From Pohlia nutans (lineage: Eukaryota; Streptophyta; Bryopsida; Bryales; Mniaceae), in contig CM040089.1 in the NCBI GenBank assembly GCA_022496805.1, forward strand, positions 35,448,372-35,512,371: a DNA stretch of 64,000 bases. Reading direction: 5' to 3'. The number at the start of each line of letters is the position of its first letter. The first letter of the stretch is position 1. The notes beneath the pieces were generated by a model. It ran no database searches and was not told the origin of the DNA. It saw only the letters and a program-made list of their open reading frames with translations. The position numbers were made by a program, and so were the translations under genes. Positions 23,651 to 36,662 of this stretch are shown here, in pieces.

Positions 23651-24038
23651 GATTCTCCAAAATGAAAAAGAAAAATCAGCAACCAAGCGGGATAACTCGA
23701 AAGGGTTTGCTTCCACGAATGCAAACTAGTTAGGCAACAACGGGAAGAAACTCTGCGGGGGTCGAGGACGTCAAAGCCCGGCACCCTAACTCAGGAGAAC
23801 GCGTTGGTGAAGACGACAACTGCCAATTGGATGAATGAATAATATGTGGTACACTCAGTTGGTAGGTATGACGGACGACATTCATCGATTTCCAAACAGA
23901 TGGGTTCAGAGATCCTACGACCGTAGAATTAGGGTCAGGGTTGCGAGTTTGGATTCTCGTGGAGACTATGGCGCATTCATGCATTTGAAATGTGCAAGAA
24001 TGATCGAGGTTGTAGAAGAGGAATTTTCCGGCGTAGAG

Positions 24039-24635
24039 ATGGCACAGAGAGAGCGGCGATTGAAGCCCAACATTTTGATCACGGGCACACCAGGAATGGG
24101 GAAGACCTCGACCTACTTGTTGCTGGCGGACGCGACGGGGATCAAGCACATCAACGTCGGGGATTTGGTGAAGTCAAAGTTGCTTCACGACAGTTGGGAC
24201 GATGAGCTCGAGTGCTTCATCCTGAACGATAATTTGGTGAGAATCTTGGCCTTCCCGTATAGTTTTTTTTTTCTTTTTTGAAGCAAATGAAACAGGATTT
24301 CGTCACAAAGGAATTAAAAACAAAAACCGCTTTTACCACAAGTGGCATCCTTCGTGTATTATTCGGAGCTTTTTTTGTTTCGATGATTTGGTGATAATCT
24401 CGGGCTCGGTGTAATATTGTTCGGAGTATTTTGTGTTTCTTTTTTTGAGGATTTTGATGTAACTTTTAAATTGAACGATTGACAAGCAGCTTATCGATGA
24501 GATGGAGGAAATGGTGAAAGAAGGTGGCAATCTTGTAGACTACCCTAGCTGCGATATTTTCCCGGAACGTTGGTTTGACGCTGTTGTGGTCTTGCAAACT
24601 GACAACGGTGTGCTATACGAACGCCTCACTAACAG
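24039..24635 (+). pseudogene. AK6: Captured adenylate kinase 6 exons 1-2
   Basis: Exon 1 (24,039-24,236) starts MAQRERRLKPNILITGTPGM and carries the P-loop GTPGMGKTST and the following HINVGDLVK segment. Exon 2 (24,490-24,635) carries [20 protein letters not shown] and [13 protein letters not shown]. Both match nuclear adenylate kinase 6 (AK6/Fap7), which acts in 18S rRNA maturation. The intron has GT-AG ends. The last part of the protein (normally starting GYS.KL) is not found downstream before unrelated sequence begins, so the copy is 3' truncated. The P-loop GMGKTST differs from the usual GTGKST. An upstream in-frame extension to 23,835 exists but the family start fits 24,039. Confidence 0.85.
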
Positions 24636-25206
24636 GTCAGTGTGTTTATTTGACCTAATTTAGAAGGGACTTTCATAGATTTCGGAGATGTTTTGCTGCG
24701 CTATCTTTCATTTCGGTTTTTGTTGGCTCTGACCGTAGGGAAGAGGCATTGCGGGAACACTCATTTTTTGGGACTAAATTCCACTGTAGCAAATATATTC
24801 CGTCCATGATTCCACTTAAATGCATTCACGTCCTTCATTCCGGTCAGAGCTCCTCGTAGCGTAGCTACTTGTTTAATTTTGGCCGGGTACGGTAGTCTCT
24901 GTAGAAAGAGACATACCCAATAATTGGCTGTACGTCGGTATTTCCTGTGACCTAACTTTGCAGATCAATTACAAAGAAAGCTTCGTGGCCCAATTCGAGG
25001 GGGCTTTGGCTATGACGTGATCCGGAGCTGCATTCGTTTCTAGGGTTTCAAGTAGCCAACAATTGGTAGTCAGTGCGTAATCTTCCTTCGCGGCTAGATG
25101 TACTGATTGTGCTTTTTCTAATTAGACTGAGTTGAACATGCCTAAATGCTGCAAGTTCTCAAAGGACATTTTCAATTGAACAACTTAAGCTAGGGAAAGG
25201 TGTTAT

Positions 25207-25476
25207 ATGGTGTGTCCGATTGAATTGTGGTGCTACATTGATGAACTTGAGTTACCTATTTCTAGGGTTTGGACAATTGCTAAGGAGTGCATTACGAATC
25301 AGGGGACAATTTATGAAACTTCTCAAGTAGCCCTAGATGAGCTGATTCTGATTTCTCTGATTAGATCGAAGGTGCCGCAAGTTTTCAAACAACGATTTGG
25401 AAATTTGATCGATTCAGTTTGAGGAGTCATGGCGGACGTTTCAGACGACGATGCGCTGGAGATCACTTTGAACAAG
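25207..25476 (+). pseudogene. Exon-like pieces of unknown origin
   Basis: A 71-codon frame (25,207-25,422; ATG start) is followed seven bases later by ATG GCG GAC, which opens MADVSDDDALEITLNK and ends at a GT donor (25,477). The second looks like a first exon of some gene; it cannot be identified from 16 residues. Confidence 0.3.
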
Positions 25477-25516
25477 GTAAAAATCGGGTGCTGGTGTGGG
25501 AAAAAACTAGGGTTTA

Positions 25517-25729
25517 CCTGTTTTTGGTGATGGAATACATTTCTTCTTCTCATGGGAAGCTCGGAGGTGATGTGGTGTAAGAAAATCAGAGTATCCTTTC
25601 TTGGTGATGGAATACACTTCTTCTGCTCATAGAAAGCTCGGAGGTGATAAGATTATGTTGGTATGGTGAAGTTAAGGTTTCTCTTTTTCGGCTTGGGAAG
25701 CTTGGAGGTGAAACGATTGTGCTGGTGTG
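25517..25729 (+). repeat. Short diverged tandem repeats, about 90 bp
   Basis: Three imperfect copies of a unit containing GGTGATGGAATACA and AAGCTCGGAGGTGA. The array lies just before the right arm of the inverted duplication. Confidence 0.6.
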
Positions 25730-26311
25730 GTTTAGAAATGGCAGTGTAGTCTTTCTTTCATGCATAGAAATTTAAATTTTCGCTTGCTTTCTGATTAGGG
25801 TCGAGAGGAAGCGGAGGATTCTCGGAGAAATGAGAAAGAAAATTCGAAGAGGTATTTTTTTCATGTCTTTTGTTGCTGAAATATACGTGGTTTTCTTTTA
25901 AGTTTGTTTTGAATTCAATTCTGGTGGAGCTTGTGTGGAAGCTTGAGGACATGGTAACTAGAAAACATTCCATTTTTGAATGGCGGGGTTTTTTTTGAAA
26001 GACTCTGTTCTGAAGCTGTAATTACACATATGAGGATTGAAAAACTATTCCTGTTGATGTGTTACTCAAATATTGCATTCCTTTCAAGTCTTAATTTTAT
26101 GGTAGTTCCAGGCTAATCTCGACACGATCTCCGATTGCACAGTTGTGGTCCTTTCAGCTTGCATTTTGAAAGGAAGAAGCAATGGACTCCATAATAGGCT
26201 ATTTTGGAGCCAAGCCAGTGAACCAGGAAAAGCCCATGGCAATTGAAAGAACTCCATCACGATGAAGTGGGTGAAGGAACTGTCTCCTCTAGGCAACTAT
26301 GTGGTTGGGCG
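25730..26311 (-). repeat. Right arm of 0.58-kb inverted duplication
   Basis: Inverted, nearly identical copy of 21,186-21,765. It ends exactly where the ribose-5-phosphate isomerase exon begins, so that junction was formed by the rearrangement. Confidence 0.9.
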
Positions 26312-26313
26312 CT

Positions 26314-26664
<351 letters not shown>

Positions 26665-26719
26665 TAACTAGAAGCTCAAGTCATGTGGATTTCCTTTTGT
26701 TCAAATTTATTTGTTCTTA

Positions 26720-27043
26720 GTCAACACATGCACTGTTCTTCACTGATTCCAGTGATATAAAATTTGGTTCCATCTGAATTACATTTTTCACAATATTTAT
26801 GATTGTTTGAATCTGCCATTTTAAAACCCTGAGTCCTTGGTCCTTTAGGGCTACTGTTTAGCCTAGCCAACAACGTTACTTGGAAGCAATGTTTTCCATT
26901 TCAAGCAGTGCTGCACGATATACAGGACTAAGGATTCATGGTTTTAAAATGACAAATTCCATCAATCATATTGTGAAAAATGTAATTCAGATGGAACCAA
27001 ATTTTATATCACCGGAATTAGTGAGAAACATTGCATGTGGTGA
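26720..27043. mobile_element. Foldback MITE, about 320 bp
   Basis: Two inverted arms of roughly 130 bp each, with about 90% match in the best part. TATAAAATTTGGTTCCATCT near 26,756 pairs with its reverse complement near 26,990. There is no coding content. It sits downstream of the RPI exon and may have been present before capture. Confidence 0.75.
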
Positions 27044-27769
27044 GTAAAAAACAAACAAAAAAAAGTCCACAAAAGACCTACTCAGAACTGTTTTAAAAAA
27101 CATGTACTTTTTGGTCCTTTAGGGGTTAAGGAGTAAGGATACTCTTTGCAGCACTTTAACATATGTAACAGTGTGATTTTTGGGAGATCACTATAGAGCT
27201 TTTGAGAGACGTTTGGGTACAAGAGCCAAATCTGTTGAGATCTGTTTAGTTCTATTACACCTTTCAACAAAAATTCTTGAATTGAGGATGCGGAAACACA
27301 TAGATAGTCGAAACTTGTCCAATAATTTGTAGAGATCCTTTCTTGAAGGTTGTGTGTAGGTTTCTAATTATTGCTAATTGTACTGCAGATGACAGGATGA
27401 AATGCTTTTCAAGATTCTATATATATGGCAGTGGACGTCGTGGCGTGCTTGACGTAATATGGCAGGAGTTACAAATCCTTAACAACAAAGGCCGTGAAGG
27501 GGCCCTATATTAATATATATTTTCCATCACAAGTTAATAATGGATATTTCTTTTTGGGCTCTTACTATATGTACATGTTCATGCATGGGTACGTACGTAG
27601 CTATGTGTAGCTGAATTGTTCGATCTTCACGTAGCATTTGCACAGCCGATAGAACTTGTTGTTTGTAATCATATATGATATGCAGCGGTTGTTTAGTAAT
27701 GAGCAGCAAGGTTTCATGCACTGAAGTTGGATTTTGCCACTCCTACTTGACAAAAGGTCCTCAAATGCA

Positions 27770-27965
27770 TGCACTTACATACATTTGACAACATGCACTC
27801 ACATTCGAGTGCACACACTCGCACTCAACTACGTGCACTAGAACTCGCAATCACAGCTGAATACGTGCTCTGGCACTTGCATTTGCATTCGCAGTTGAGT
27901 ATGTGCACTAGCTTGCACTCGCAGTTGACTACTTGCACTCGCGTGCGCAAGCACGCGCGCACAAC
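27770..27965 (-). repeat. Right subterminal repeat array of CACTA element
   Basis: CACTCGCACTCAACTACGTG-like units, the reverse of the array at 18,180-18,835. The mirrored arrangement supports one element spanning 17,633-29,330. Confidence 0.8.
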
Positions 27966-28784
27966 ATAAGTAATGTAAATCAAGTTTGCAGTTAAGAAAT
28001 GAGAATTACATATTTATGTACAAGTGTGCACTCGCATGCAAACTTAGAAATGCATTTGAGTAAATATGCAGTGCACATGCATCTTGTAATGAAAACAATT
28101 TGTCATTGTGTATATATTTGACAGAGTGTGCGTGTGATGACCGAAGCTAATTAAAGTAGTGTGCATGTGAATTATCTTGAACTGTACGTATAAAGCTAGC
28201 TACGGATATATGTAGATGCATGCTTGCATTGGTAGTTGTCATTAATATGAATGAATGCACGTATATATATGTTTGCCACTACAATTGTTGATGACATATG
28301 TATGTATATGCATGTTTGCGTATGCATGTTAGCAGTTGCAGATGCACTAGTGGCCGACTCGTAACGAGGAAGCATATATACGTATGTAATTAGATAGTAA
28401 CAATGAACTGAACGTTGTAGCTAGGAAATGGCTCTATAATTAATCTAGTGTAATGTATAGGAGGAAAAAGATGCACAAAGAAATGGACCGCGGTTCTGAA
28501 TTATTAATTGTGAGAACGGTTTTTCATGCATTTACGTGCACGCTCATCCTGCATGCGTGTAGCGAACATGTACATGAATTGAATTAAATCAGCTGCAATT
28601 TATTATTTGAGTTGTGTATGTTCGTTTTACAAGATTGATTGAGTTATGTATATACGTGTACGTACAACCCAACTAGCTTGTTCAAACCTACGCAAATAAT
28701 GCAAGATGTGTGCATGCAATGTACTTTGACAACGTTTTGTGTAGGCCCATTACGAACGTAGCCAATGTTTTTTGCAATTTCCGA

Positions 28785-28897
28785 CTGCAATTTTTAGAAT
28801 TTTAGGGCGTGTAATATACTCTTGGAAAGGTATTGAATATACCTTGTCAACAATATATTACACGCCCTAAAATTCTATAAATTGCAGCCAAAAACTG
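28785..28897. mobile_element. Small foldback, about 110 bp
   Basis: AGAATTTTAGGGCGTGTAAT near 28,797 pairs with ATTACACGCCCTAAAATTCT near 28,857, with a loop of about 40 bp. It is probably a tiny MITE in the right part of the CACTA element. Confidence 0.75.
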
Positions 28898-29330
28898 CAA
28901 AAGAAGTTAACAGCCCACTACGCACGCATGTACAAAAACGTAGTGATGTAAGTATGCTCGTACAATTAAATGTCTAAAAGAACGCACATATTTATGTACA
29001 ATTAGTTGATTGATTAATTAGTGCATGCATGTGGAAGTGCATGTGCGTGGGAAGCTTTAATGAAATTGAAGTAATTAAAAAGCGCGTGTACATAATTAAA
29101 CAAGTAATTGTAGATAGCCGGCAAAATAAATTCAATTTGTATGGAAATTTCCATATGTTCAATCTGAAAACCTTAAAATGATTGAACGAGTGAAAATATC
29201 GTTCTGTAGTCGCTCAGTCCATTCCAAATCAAGTGTACACTGTAGTGAAAAATATGCGCACAAAAACGTGGCAAAAAAAACCGCACTCAAATTTGAGTGC
29301 GGTTTTTTTTTACCATGTTTTGTTATAGTG

Positions 29331-32300
29331 AATGTCCTCCAAAGTTGCGACAAAACACCTCCCGGTCCGCCTCGTTATCAATTGCACGTGCTCACACTTT
29401 GACTTCGTAACCTCGGGTCATCCAAAAAAGAGGATCAACATCCATAACAATGTGTTCCTCACTATTTAGTACTTCCACATGGTACAAGCCGTGGCAGTTG
29501 AAGTCAACATCCCATACCAATGGTTGACCCCAGTTCTTGTAATTCAGAAATTTCTTTGGTAGTTGATCCAGAGGAAGGTTCCACTGGTTGTACTCATGAC
29601 CAGATGGCATAACGGCGCGAAGTCCCATCATTTCGTAGAATCTGACATGTATAGGAGATCGGCACTGGGGACAATAGGAGCGCCGTAAGCAATGTTCCGC
29701 AATGCACTTAACGTGAAACGTATGGGAACATTGTCCTAGTTGGATTGCTCCTTCTGGACCAAAACCATATTGACACAAGCAACATGTTTCTTTCAGAAAG
29801 GCGGGAGCTGGATCACACGTATGAACCACCGTCTTCTCTTTCTCCAATAAATGCGAGGAAAACACGTTATATGGCATCCACCCTTCCTCAATCGCCGAAG
29901 CCCAGTCAATGTTGTCGAACATAGAACCCTGGAACCCATGTGTCCGTCCCATCATCAAGTCAACATCACCCCACGCGGTGAACTCTGTGAGTGCACGCGC
30001 TCCGGGCACCGCGGCTTGTCGCTCAAATAAGTCTCTCAGCCTCCTCAACGCCCTTAGGTGAGTATAGAGATTCCCACTTTTCTCGTTCCCATATTTGAAC
30101 AGAAAACCCAATTGCCTCTCGACCAATTCATCCACATCCATTAATTGGTGGACATAACTCAACCAAGGCAGGCTATGCTCTTTCCGTATCAGTATCTTTA
30201 TATCACTGGTAGTTTTCCAGAAGTCTAGTTCAGTCACAGCTATATCCCTGTCAATCTCTGCTTGGAGCAATTGTTTTCTCAACGTCTCGATCTCTTGGTT
30301 GCTGGCTTCACCCTCCTCGGTTGGTGGTCTGGTCCAGGGTTGACTATCCAGCATTTTTTGTACAACTACTACCTCGGCTACACGTGGACGATATACCATA
30401 GTATCCGCCGATTGTTCATGGTTGTCACCGTCCGAAGTCTTCGCATCAAAGGGAAGAAAGAACTGATCCGATGGGGCGAGAGTTTCTTCAACTATTGCTT
30501 CGTCCAAAGTGTTGGCAACAAATAGAAGAGACAACTGGTCCGATGGGGCAAGAGTTTCTTCAAGCATTGCTTCGTCCGAAGTCTTGGCATCAAAGGGAAG
30601 AGACAACTGATCCGATGGGACGAGAGTATCTTCGACTATTGCTTCGTCCGAGGTCTCGGCAACAAATGGAAGAGACAACTTGTCCGATGGGGCATGAGTT
30701 TCTTCAAGTACTGCTTCGTCCAAAGTCTTGGCATCAAAGGGAAGAGACAACTGCTCCGATGGGGCAGGAGTTTCTTCAAGTATTGCTGTAGTTGATGATT
30801 CTTTGTGTTTCATCAACTCTTCAATCATAGTGGTGAGATGCAACTCCTTGAAATAGTTGAGTACATGGGTTGCACGCAATTCGTCCTGGAAATCCCACGC
30901 CATCTGCTCAAATTTATTTGCACGTTCCTCTGCATCTGCTACTTGTTTCTTGGTGATCTCTTGAACACGCTGAACGCCCGTGTAAATGGCCATTTGTTTT
31001 TCAATCGATTGGATGGAGCATATAAGCTGTGGTGCCAACTTATGGAGGAAATGTGTTACGTCCATGGATCGTACCAAGTTTTGATACAATCCCTTCGAAA
31101 GATTTCTCAACGTACCAAGATCACGTGCAAGGTCCGGTGGAACCTGTTCGGCCCGACTCCATTGCTCTTTTTCTGCATTTGGGCCCGGCATTGGAACTTC
31201 CTTCACGAACGCATCGAATGCATTCGCTATATTGCCTATAGTCGTTATCTTTGTCTTAGACAGCCTATATGTTCCCCATACACCATCTACTAGAATTTCA
31301 GGATCCGAGTCACCTAATGCATCTTTCTCGTTGGGAGCCTGAGGAGAGACTACAGTTGCACTACTTGGACCAACATGGTCCAATGCAACCGTCATGGTCC
31401 AATTTGGTCCGATGGCATACTTTTCTTCGCGGACTTCTTCGGAAATGTTATCCGGCTCCAACTTCTGTTTCCCTTTTGAACCTGCAGTTGCGTCAATTGG
31501 TGTGGATGGATTTTGCGGCAATTGTTCCACCTCCTTCTTACACGGAATCGATGGAATTGTGCTAGTTGCAGTTGACTGAAGAGTTGTAGTTTTGACTTTG
31601 TTTTCCTCTGGTTCAACTTTGACTTCGACTTTGTTTTCCACCCGTTCAGCATGGACCGAGTTTTCCTCCTGTTCAACTTTGACTTGGTTTTCGACCCGTT
31701 CAACTTTCACTTTGTTTTCCACCCCTTCATTCAACTTTTCCAAAACGGCCTTAGGTTGTCTCCGTAATTTGGTTCTCTTTGGTTTTACTTCCACCCGACC
31801 TAAGCTGCTTGCAGACTTCTTATACGGTTTCTTCAAAGAGACCAACATCTGTCTTGTGCTTGTGCTTGATGGATCATACAAATCAGGAATGTCCCGCTGC
31901 CCATCTTCTAACTGAAGTGGATGTGTGATAATTGTAGGGTAAGTACTCCAATCCACCTTGCGCTTCAATTTGAGTTCCACGTAGACCATTGCCAGTAAGT
32001 TATAGTTGAATACCCCCTTGGACCTGAGACGGGCCCCAAACATTGCCCTTCATACCTTTTCTGCTCGGTGAAGGAAATGATCGTCATTGCACAGCCATGG
32101 CTTGCACGTAAAGGACCTTGTAATTACCGGGAATTCATTCCTCGGCCAAAATTTAGCAATGTGGTACAATTTGACGTATTGCTTGACAGTCTTGGAAGAC
32201 CAATATTCTTCATCATGTACTTCCCATCCTGAATTAGCGACAACATCTGGGTCGTCCAATGCCTCGAAATCGAGCGCATGAGGAGCCCCCTTGCGCTTGT

Positions 32301-32367
32301 TCTTCCTAAGTTCAGCATCAGTATTCGGAGACTGTGGCTGTTCGGGAACTTCACCTTCACTTGCCAT
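29331..32367 (-). pseudogene. Cargo gene C, 5' part: N-domain plus RING-H2 protein
   Basis: The frame opens at ATG 32,367-32,365 (MASEGEVPEQ) and runs in one frame to the CACTA insertion at 29,330, with TGA codons at 32,052-32,050 and 29,394-29,392. With the 3' part at 17,052-17,629 it would be about 1,204 codons. Residues 20-150 hold the domain shared with gene B (DDPDVVANSGW, KQYVKLYHIAKFWPR, NYNLLAMVY, KVDW). Then follow Lys/Glu/Val-rich repeats, five 24-residue repeats (about residues 525-650, LEETLAPSDQLSLPFDAKTS type) and a RING-H2 finger at about residues 858-905 (CCLC, CSHTFHVKC, YCPQC; all eight ligands present). RING-H2 proteins are typically E3 ubiquitin ligases. The gene faces away from the transposase across a shared GC array. 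Likely a recently disabled E3-like cargo protein. Confidence 0.7.
30425..30790 (-). repeat. 72-bp in-frame tandem repeat in gene C
   Basis: Five copies at 72-bp spacing (for example GCTTCGTCC at 30,569 and 30,641) coding a 24-residue unit with EET, APSDQLSLPF and KTSDEA. Copies differ at several positions, so the array is not brand new. Confidence 0.9.
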
Positions 32368-32685
32368 TACTCTGCGATAAGCGAATCAACCGTGTGGAAA
32401 TACTGTGACGAAATCCCGCGAAAAGGTGAATCAACAGCGTAGAAAATCCGTGACGAAATGCCGCGAAAACGTGAATAAACCGTCCGTGTGAAAATGCCGC
32501 AAAAATGTGAATCAAATGGTAGTAGATGCTTATTGTGACCAACCAATGATTGGTGACAATAAGCATATGACCTCTCACGTCCGAGTAAAATAAGGCCAAG
32601 AAGTCCTCAAAAGGAATTACTTGCCGCCTGATTTTGGGGTGAGAAGTGAGAGCAAATGAGCCTAAACGTCCCTTCTATAGTGGCG

Positions 32686-33272
32686 TCCGCCCCTCCATCC
32701 GCCCGCCCAAATCTGATCGGACGGCCGATCCGGCCCGTCCGCTCGCGACGACCGTCCGATCTGTGTTGTCCGCCCGATCTGTGCCGTCCGATCTGGGGCG
32801 TCCGATCGGGCTACGGTGGCCGGCCCTAAAACTGTCCGAACCCTAACCCGTTCGCTCCTATCCGGTCTGTCCGATGCAGCCCGTGCGATCCGGCCATCTG
32901 ATCTAGCCCGTCCGATCCAACGCGTACCCTAAACCCGTCCGATCCAACGCGTCCGATCGAACGCGTCCGATCTAGCCCGTCCGATCCAACGCGTACCCTA
33001 AACCCGTCCGATCCAACGCGTACCCTAAACCTGTCCGATCCAACGCGTCCGATGCAGCCCGTCCGATCCAGCGCGCCCGATCCAGCCCGTCCGATCCAGC
33101 GCGTCCGATCCAGCCCGTCCGATCCAGCGCGCCCAATCCAGCCCGTCCGATCCAGCGCGTCCGATCCAGTCCGTCCGATCCAGCGCGCTCGATCCAGCCC
33201 GTCCGATCCAGCGCGTCCGATCCAGCCCGTCCGATCCAGCGCGTCCGATCCAGCCCGCCCGATCTATTGTTC
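32686..33272. promoter_or_regulatory. CGTCCGATC array between gene C and the transposase
   Basis: Almost 600 bp of CGTCCGATC units. From about 33,050 they alternate as 14-bp units ending AGCC and AGCG (28-bp pairs). The array lies between the start of gene C (minus, 32,367) and that of the transposase (plus, 33,558), so it is positioned as a two-way promoter or binding array. The core motif is shared with the element ends. Confidence 0.6.
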
Positions 33273-33557
33273 CTAAATGGCTAGTTCAACGGCTATTTCA
33301 CCAAATGGTAGTATAAATCATGAAGGTTTTCATTTGGTGAGTTCATTCAAACTCACCAATTGTCAAGGGCTAGGGCAACATTTTGTATCCCTTGCTTGAC
33401 CATTAACGAGTTTGAATGTGCGGTTGTCAAATTCTTATTGGAATTTGATAACTCTTGTATTCAGACAAACCTTTTTCCGTCACACGACTATGTGGTATTG
33501 CATGCTGTCATTTACAACTGCTGGGTAGCTGAACGTCAACCTTCTCAACCTTTCAAG

Positions 33558-36500
33558 ATGCCTAGCGATTGGGAAGACTGGTACGTGGATATAGTCCCTG
33601 GAAAAGTGAAGTGTTTATCATGTGGATCATTTTTTGCAAAGAAGGCGGCGAGGATGTTGAGTCATCTTGGATACCGGAACGAATCCGGAAATCGTGACAC
33701 GGGCGTATCTCTATGCAAGAGATTGACATCTCAAATCAGAGGGGTTTTTCTGAATTGTAAAGGAAATCCTCCAAAGCGTCCAAATCGAGATCATTCTGAT
33801 GAATGTCGCACTCCGAGAACGGGAAATACGGATATCATGGAAGTGATGGAAATTTTCACACCACAATCAACAGATTGAGAATCACGCGAAGGACCACTAG
33901 AGATTCCAATTCACAGGTCTGCTTCTAATACAACTGAAACTACTGCGAGCAGACCACCATCAACGGAACGTGACAGTGCAATTGGTAGGGTTGGCCGTCC
34001 ATTGCGACAAGCGGGCATATTAGAGGGTTTCCAAGAAGAGAAACGAAGGGAGTTAGACAAGATATGGGCAAAGTTTTTTTACGAAGCTAATATACCTTTC
34101 TCGATTGCACGAAATTCAACTTTCAAGGAGGCGATACGGAGAACTTCTGATTTTCGTGCACCGTACGCACCACCCTCTTACAATGATTTACGGAAGAAAC
34201 TCTTGGTGCAAGCCAAGAATGAACTCGGGGAGGTGTTGGAAGGTAAAATGGCTAATAGCGTTCGCAAGTTTGGAGCCACTTTGACATTTGATGGATAGAG
34301 CTCGTGCACAAACCAACCCTTATTCAATGCAATGATAGTGTCTCCAGTAGGAGAGCATTTTCTTGGATCAGTAGACACTTCGGGACATACAAAGACTGCA
34401 GCGTACCAAGCGTCAATTATAGAAAAGTTCATCGAGGACGTTGACTCGCAGAACGTGGTGCAAATTGCAACGGACAACGCATCTGTCATGAAGGCAGCAG
34501 CGAAGATCATAACCAACAAATATGATCACATCTATTTCCAAGGGTGTGCTGTGCATGCAATGAACCTCTTATTGGGGGACATCGCAAAGGCAAAGTGGAT
34601 AACTGAGGTGTTGAAGAAGGCTCGCACGATCGTGATGTTCATAAAGAAGAGACACATGCCTCTTGCAGTATTTCGAAAGCACGAGAAGAAGTACAGCCTA
34701 GTATTGGCAGGGAAAACTAGATTTGGATCCAATTTTATGATGGTGGATCGATTAATCGAAGTCAGACAAGCCTTAGAGCAGTCTGTGGTGGACGAACAGT
34801 GGACGTCTTATGTCACCACTCTCAGAGACGACAAAAAGAAAAAAACGCGCACTATGTCTCGAGACGTGAAAAAGAACATTTTGGACGATCACTTCTGGCA
34901 ACGGTGTACTAACTTTCAAGAGGTGGTTGCACCGTTGATGTATGCTTTGCGAGACTTTGACAGTGGGGAACCTGGTATGGGCAAAATCCGACACATCTTT
35001 CGTAATGTGGAGAAACACATTGAAAGGGTGCGAGATGAGTTCTTTACCTTTGACGGTGAAGAAAGCATTGACGTGGAGAAGCACTTCCGCGAGCGATGGG
35101 CATTGGTCAGAACGGATTTACACGATGCGGGTGCACTTTTGAATCCTTATTTGTTACACGATAAGGAACTGGCGGATGATTTGGATGCCATTACAGCATG
35201 CAAGCGTGTGCTTGGGAAATTATGTTCTCCAGAAACATATCCGGATGTGGTGCTAGAGTTTTTGGCATTCCGTCACAAGGAACCCCCCTTCCACAATATG
35301 TTGGATCCGAAACAACAGAAGTGCTCGCCTCATGCATGGTGGGATTTTGAAGGGGCATGTGGAAAGCTCATTGCACCAATAGCACGGAGGATCCTAGCCC
35401 AAACCGTGTCATCGTCATCATGCGAACGCAATTGGAGTAGTTATTCTTTCGTGCACAACAGGTCTTGGAATCGCCTCCAAAAAAAGAGGGCTGAAGATTT
35501 AGTGTACGTGTACACAAATTCGAAGCTCCTCGCGAAGGCAAAGCGAAAGGATGAGAAGAAGTGGTACAACGAAAATGTATCATCAGAAGATTCTGATTCC
35601 GCTTCAGAGGGAGAGGATGGAGATGATGGACTCGATTGGATGGTAAATCATGCATCTGACGATGATTGGTGGGCTGATGTGCCTCGTGATGATCCGATGG
35701 ACGATTGGAGTGACCAACTCTCTCCAGAAAGGCCTGAACCCTCTCAACCAAGATATGGTAATTCAAGCAACAATGTATACGATTTTGCTGAGGATGGAGA
35801 GGAGGGCAATCACGTGCAAGTATTAAATGCCAACAATACTGGTGTACATGTTAGGGAGGAGAAGAATTCTACGTCGGAACGGGGTGAAGAAGAAGGGCAC
35901 AAACGTGGTGAAGATAGTGGTACGAAGATTGACACAGTGCAAGAAGGTATTTCGAAGGACCCCAAAGATTCTGAGTTGGAGCTCTCAAATGGGCGAAAGT
36001 CCACAATGGTGAACAATGGTCATCCTAAATGGAAAGCCATAGAGGAACAATTTGGTCCAATTAGTAAGAGTCCATTGAAGTTTGTAGACAGAGATTCTTC
36101 TCGTCTTGAAGACCAAATTCAGAGCACCACTCTTGCCTCTAGATCCTTATTTGATAATTCAAAAACACCAACAAACAGAGTTCCACTGACCTCTTCAACG
36201 GGATTGGTATCCCTTTCCAAAACACTGCATGGACGTATCAGAGAATCGGACGTAGATTCGGAAAGTGACGGAAATTTGCCTTTAGCAGTGGCAATACTAA
36301 GAAACCATTCAGGTGTGCCCCCAAGGCACAATCACCGCCCAATGGAGAAAAGAACGGACAAGGAGACACTTGGGGGCCAAAAACATCTAGCATCAAGTGC
36401 AGAGAAATTTGGCCCAACTGCAAATGGCAACCTTAAACGAAAAAGGCCCATGCAACCATTTGCTGTTTCTCCGCCAAAGCCGGGAGTACGTGCCAAAAAC

Positions 36501-36662
36501 TCCCTTGACGCGAGTGGATCCACGCAGAAAATGAAGAGTATCCAACGAGCATTCAAGGAGACCAAGGGAAATGAGTATTATTCTAGTGAAGACGAGTCAT
36601 GTGATCCAGATGACAGTAGCGGAGCAGAGGTGAAAGGAGATTCTGATTACAAAGAAGATTGA
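33558..36662 (+). pseudogene. hAT transposase (BED, DUF659, hATC) with two in-frame stops
   Basis: One uninterrupted frame of 1,035 codons from ATG 33,558, broken only by TGA (codon 107, 33,876) and TAG (codon 247, 34,296). It has a BED-type zinc finger (WYVDIVPGKVKCLSCG then an H in SHLGY) and DUF659 with catalytic Asp in TLTFDG and IATDNAS and the conserved CAVHAMNLLL. The hATC dimerisation region carries the third acidic residue in SSCERNWSS. The TAG stands exactly where the family has Trp (DGWS), so TGG to TAG is the likely change. After hATC there is an unusual tail of about 370 residues: strongly acidic first (SEDSDSASEGEDGDD), then Ser/Lys-rich. It is the only transposase in the window that fits the giant element's ends. 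As it stands only fragments would be made. Confidence 0.85.

Noticed and set aside
21201..26296. Identical 70-codon frames in both arms of the inverted duplication as genes
   Set aside because: They occur only because the arms are copies; each frame is in DNA with exon-intron structure on the other strand.
32050..32060. Intron explaining the first TGA in gene C
   Set aside because: A donor-like AAG|GTATGA is present, but the nearest acceptor is about 30 bp away, too short for a plant intron, and gene B aligns straight through.
33052..33276. Frame with repeated ARPIQPVRSS peptide
   Set aside because: It is the translation of the CGTCCGATC array; no start context or conservation.
33360..33557. 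Longer start for the transposase
   Set aside because: The upstream frame lacks an ATG before 33,558 and does not resemble the family start; the BED finger begins right after 33,558.
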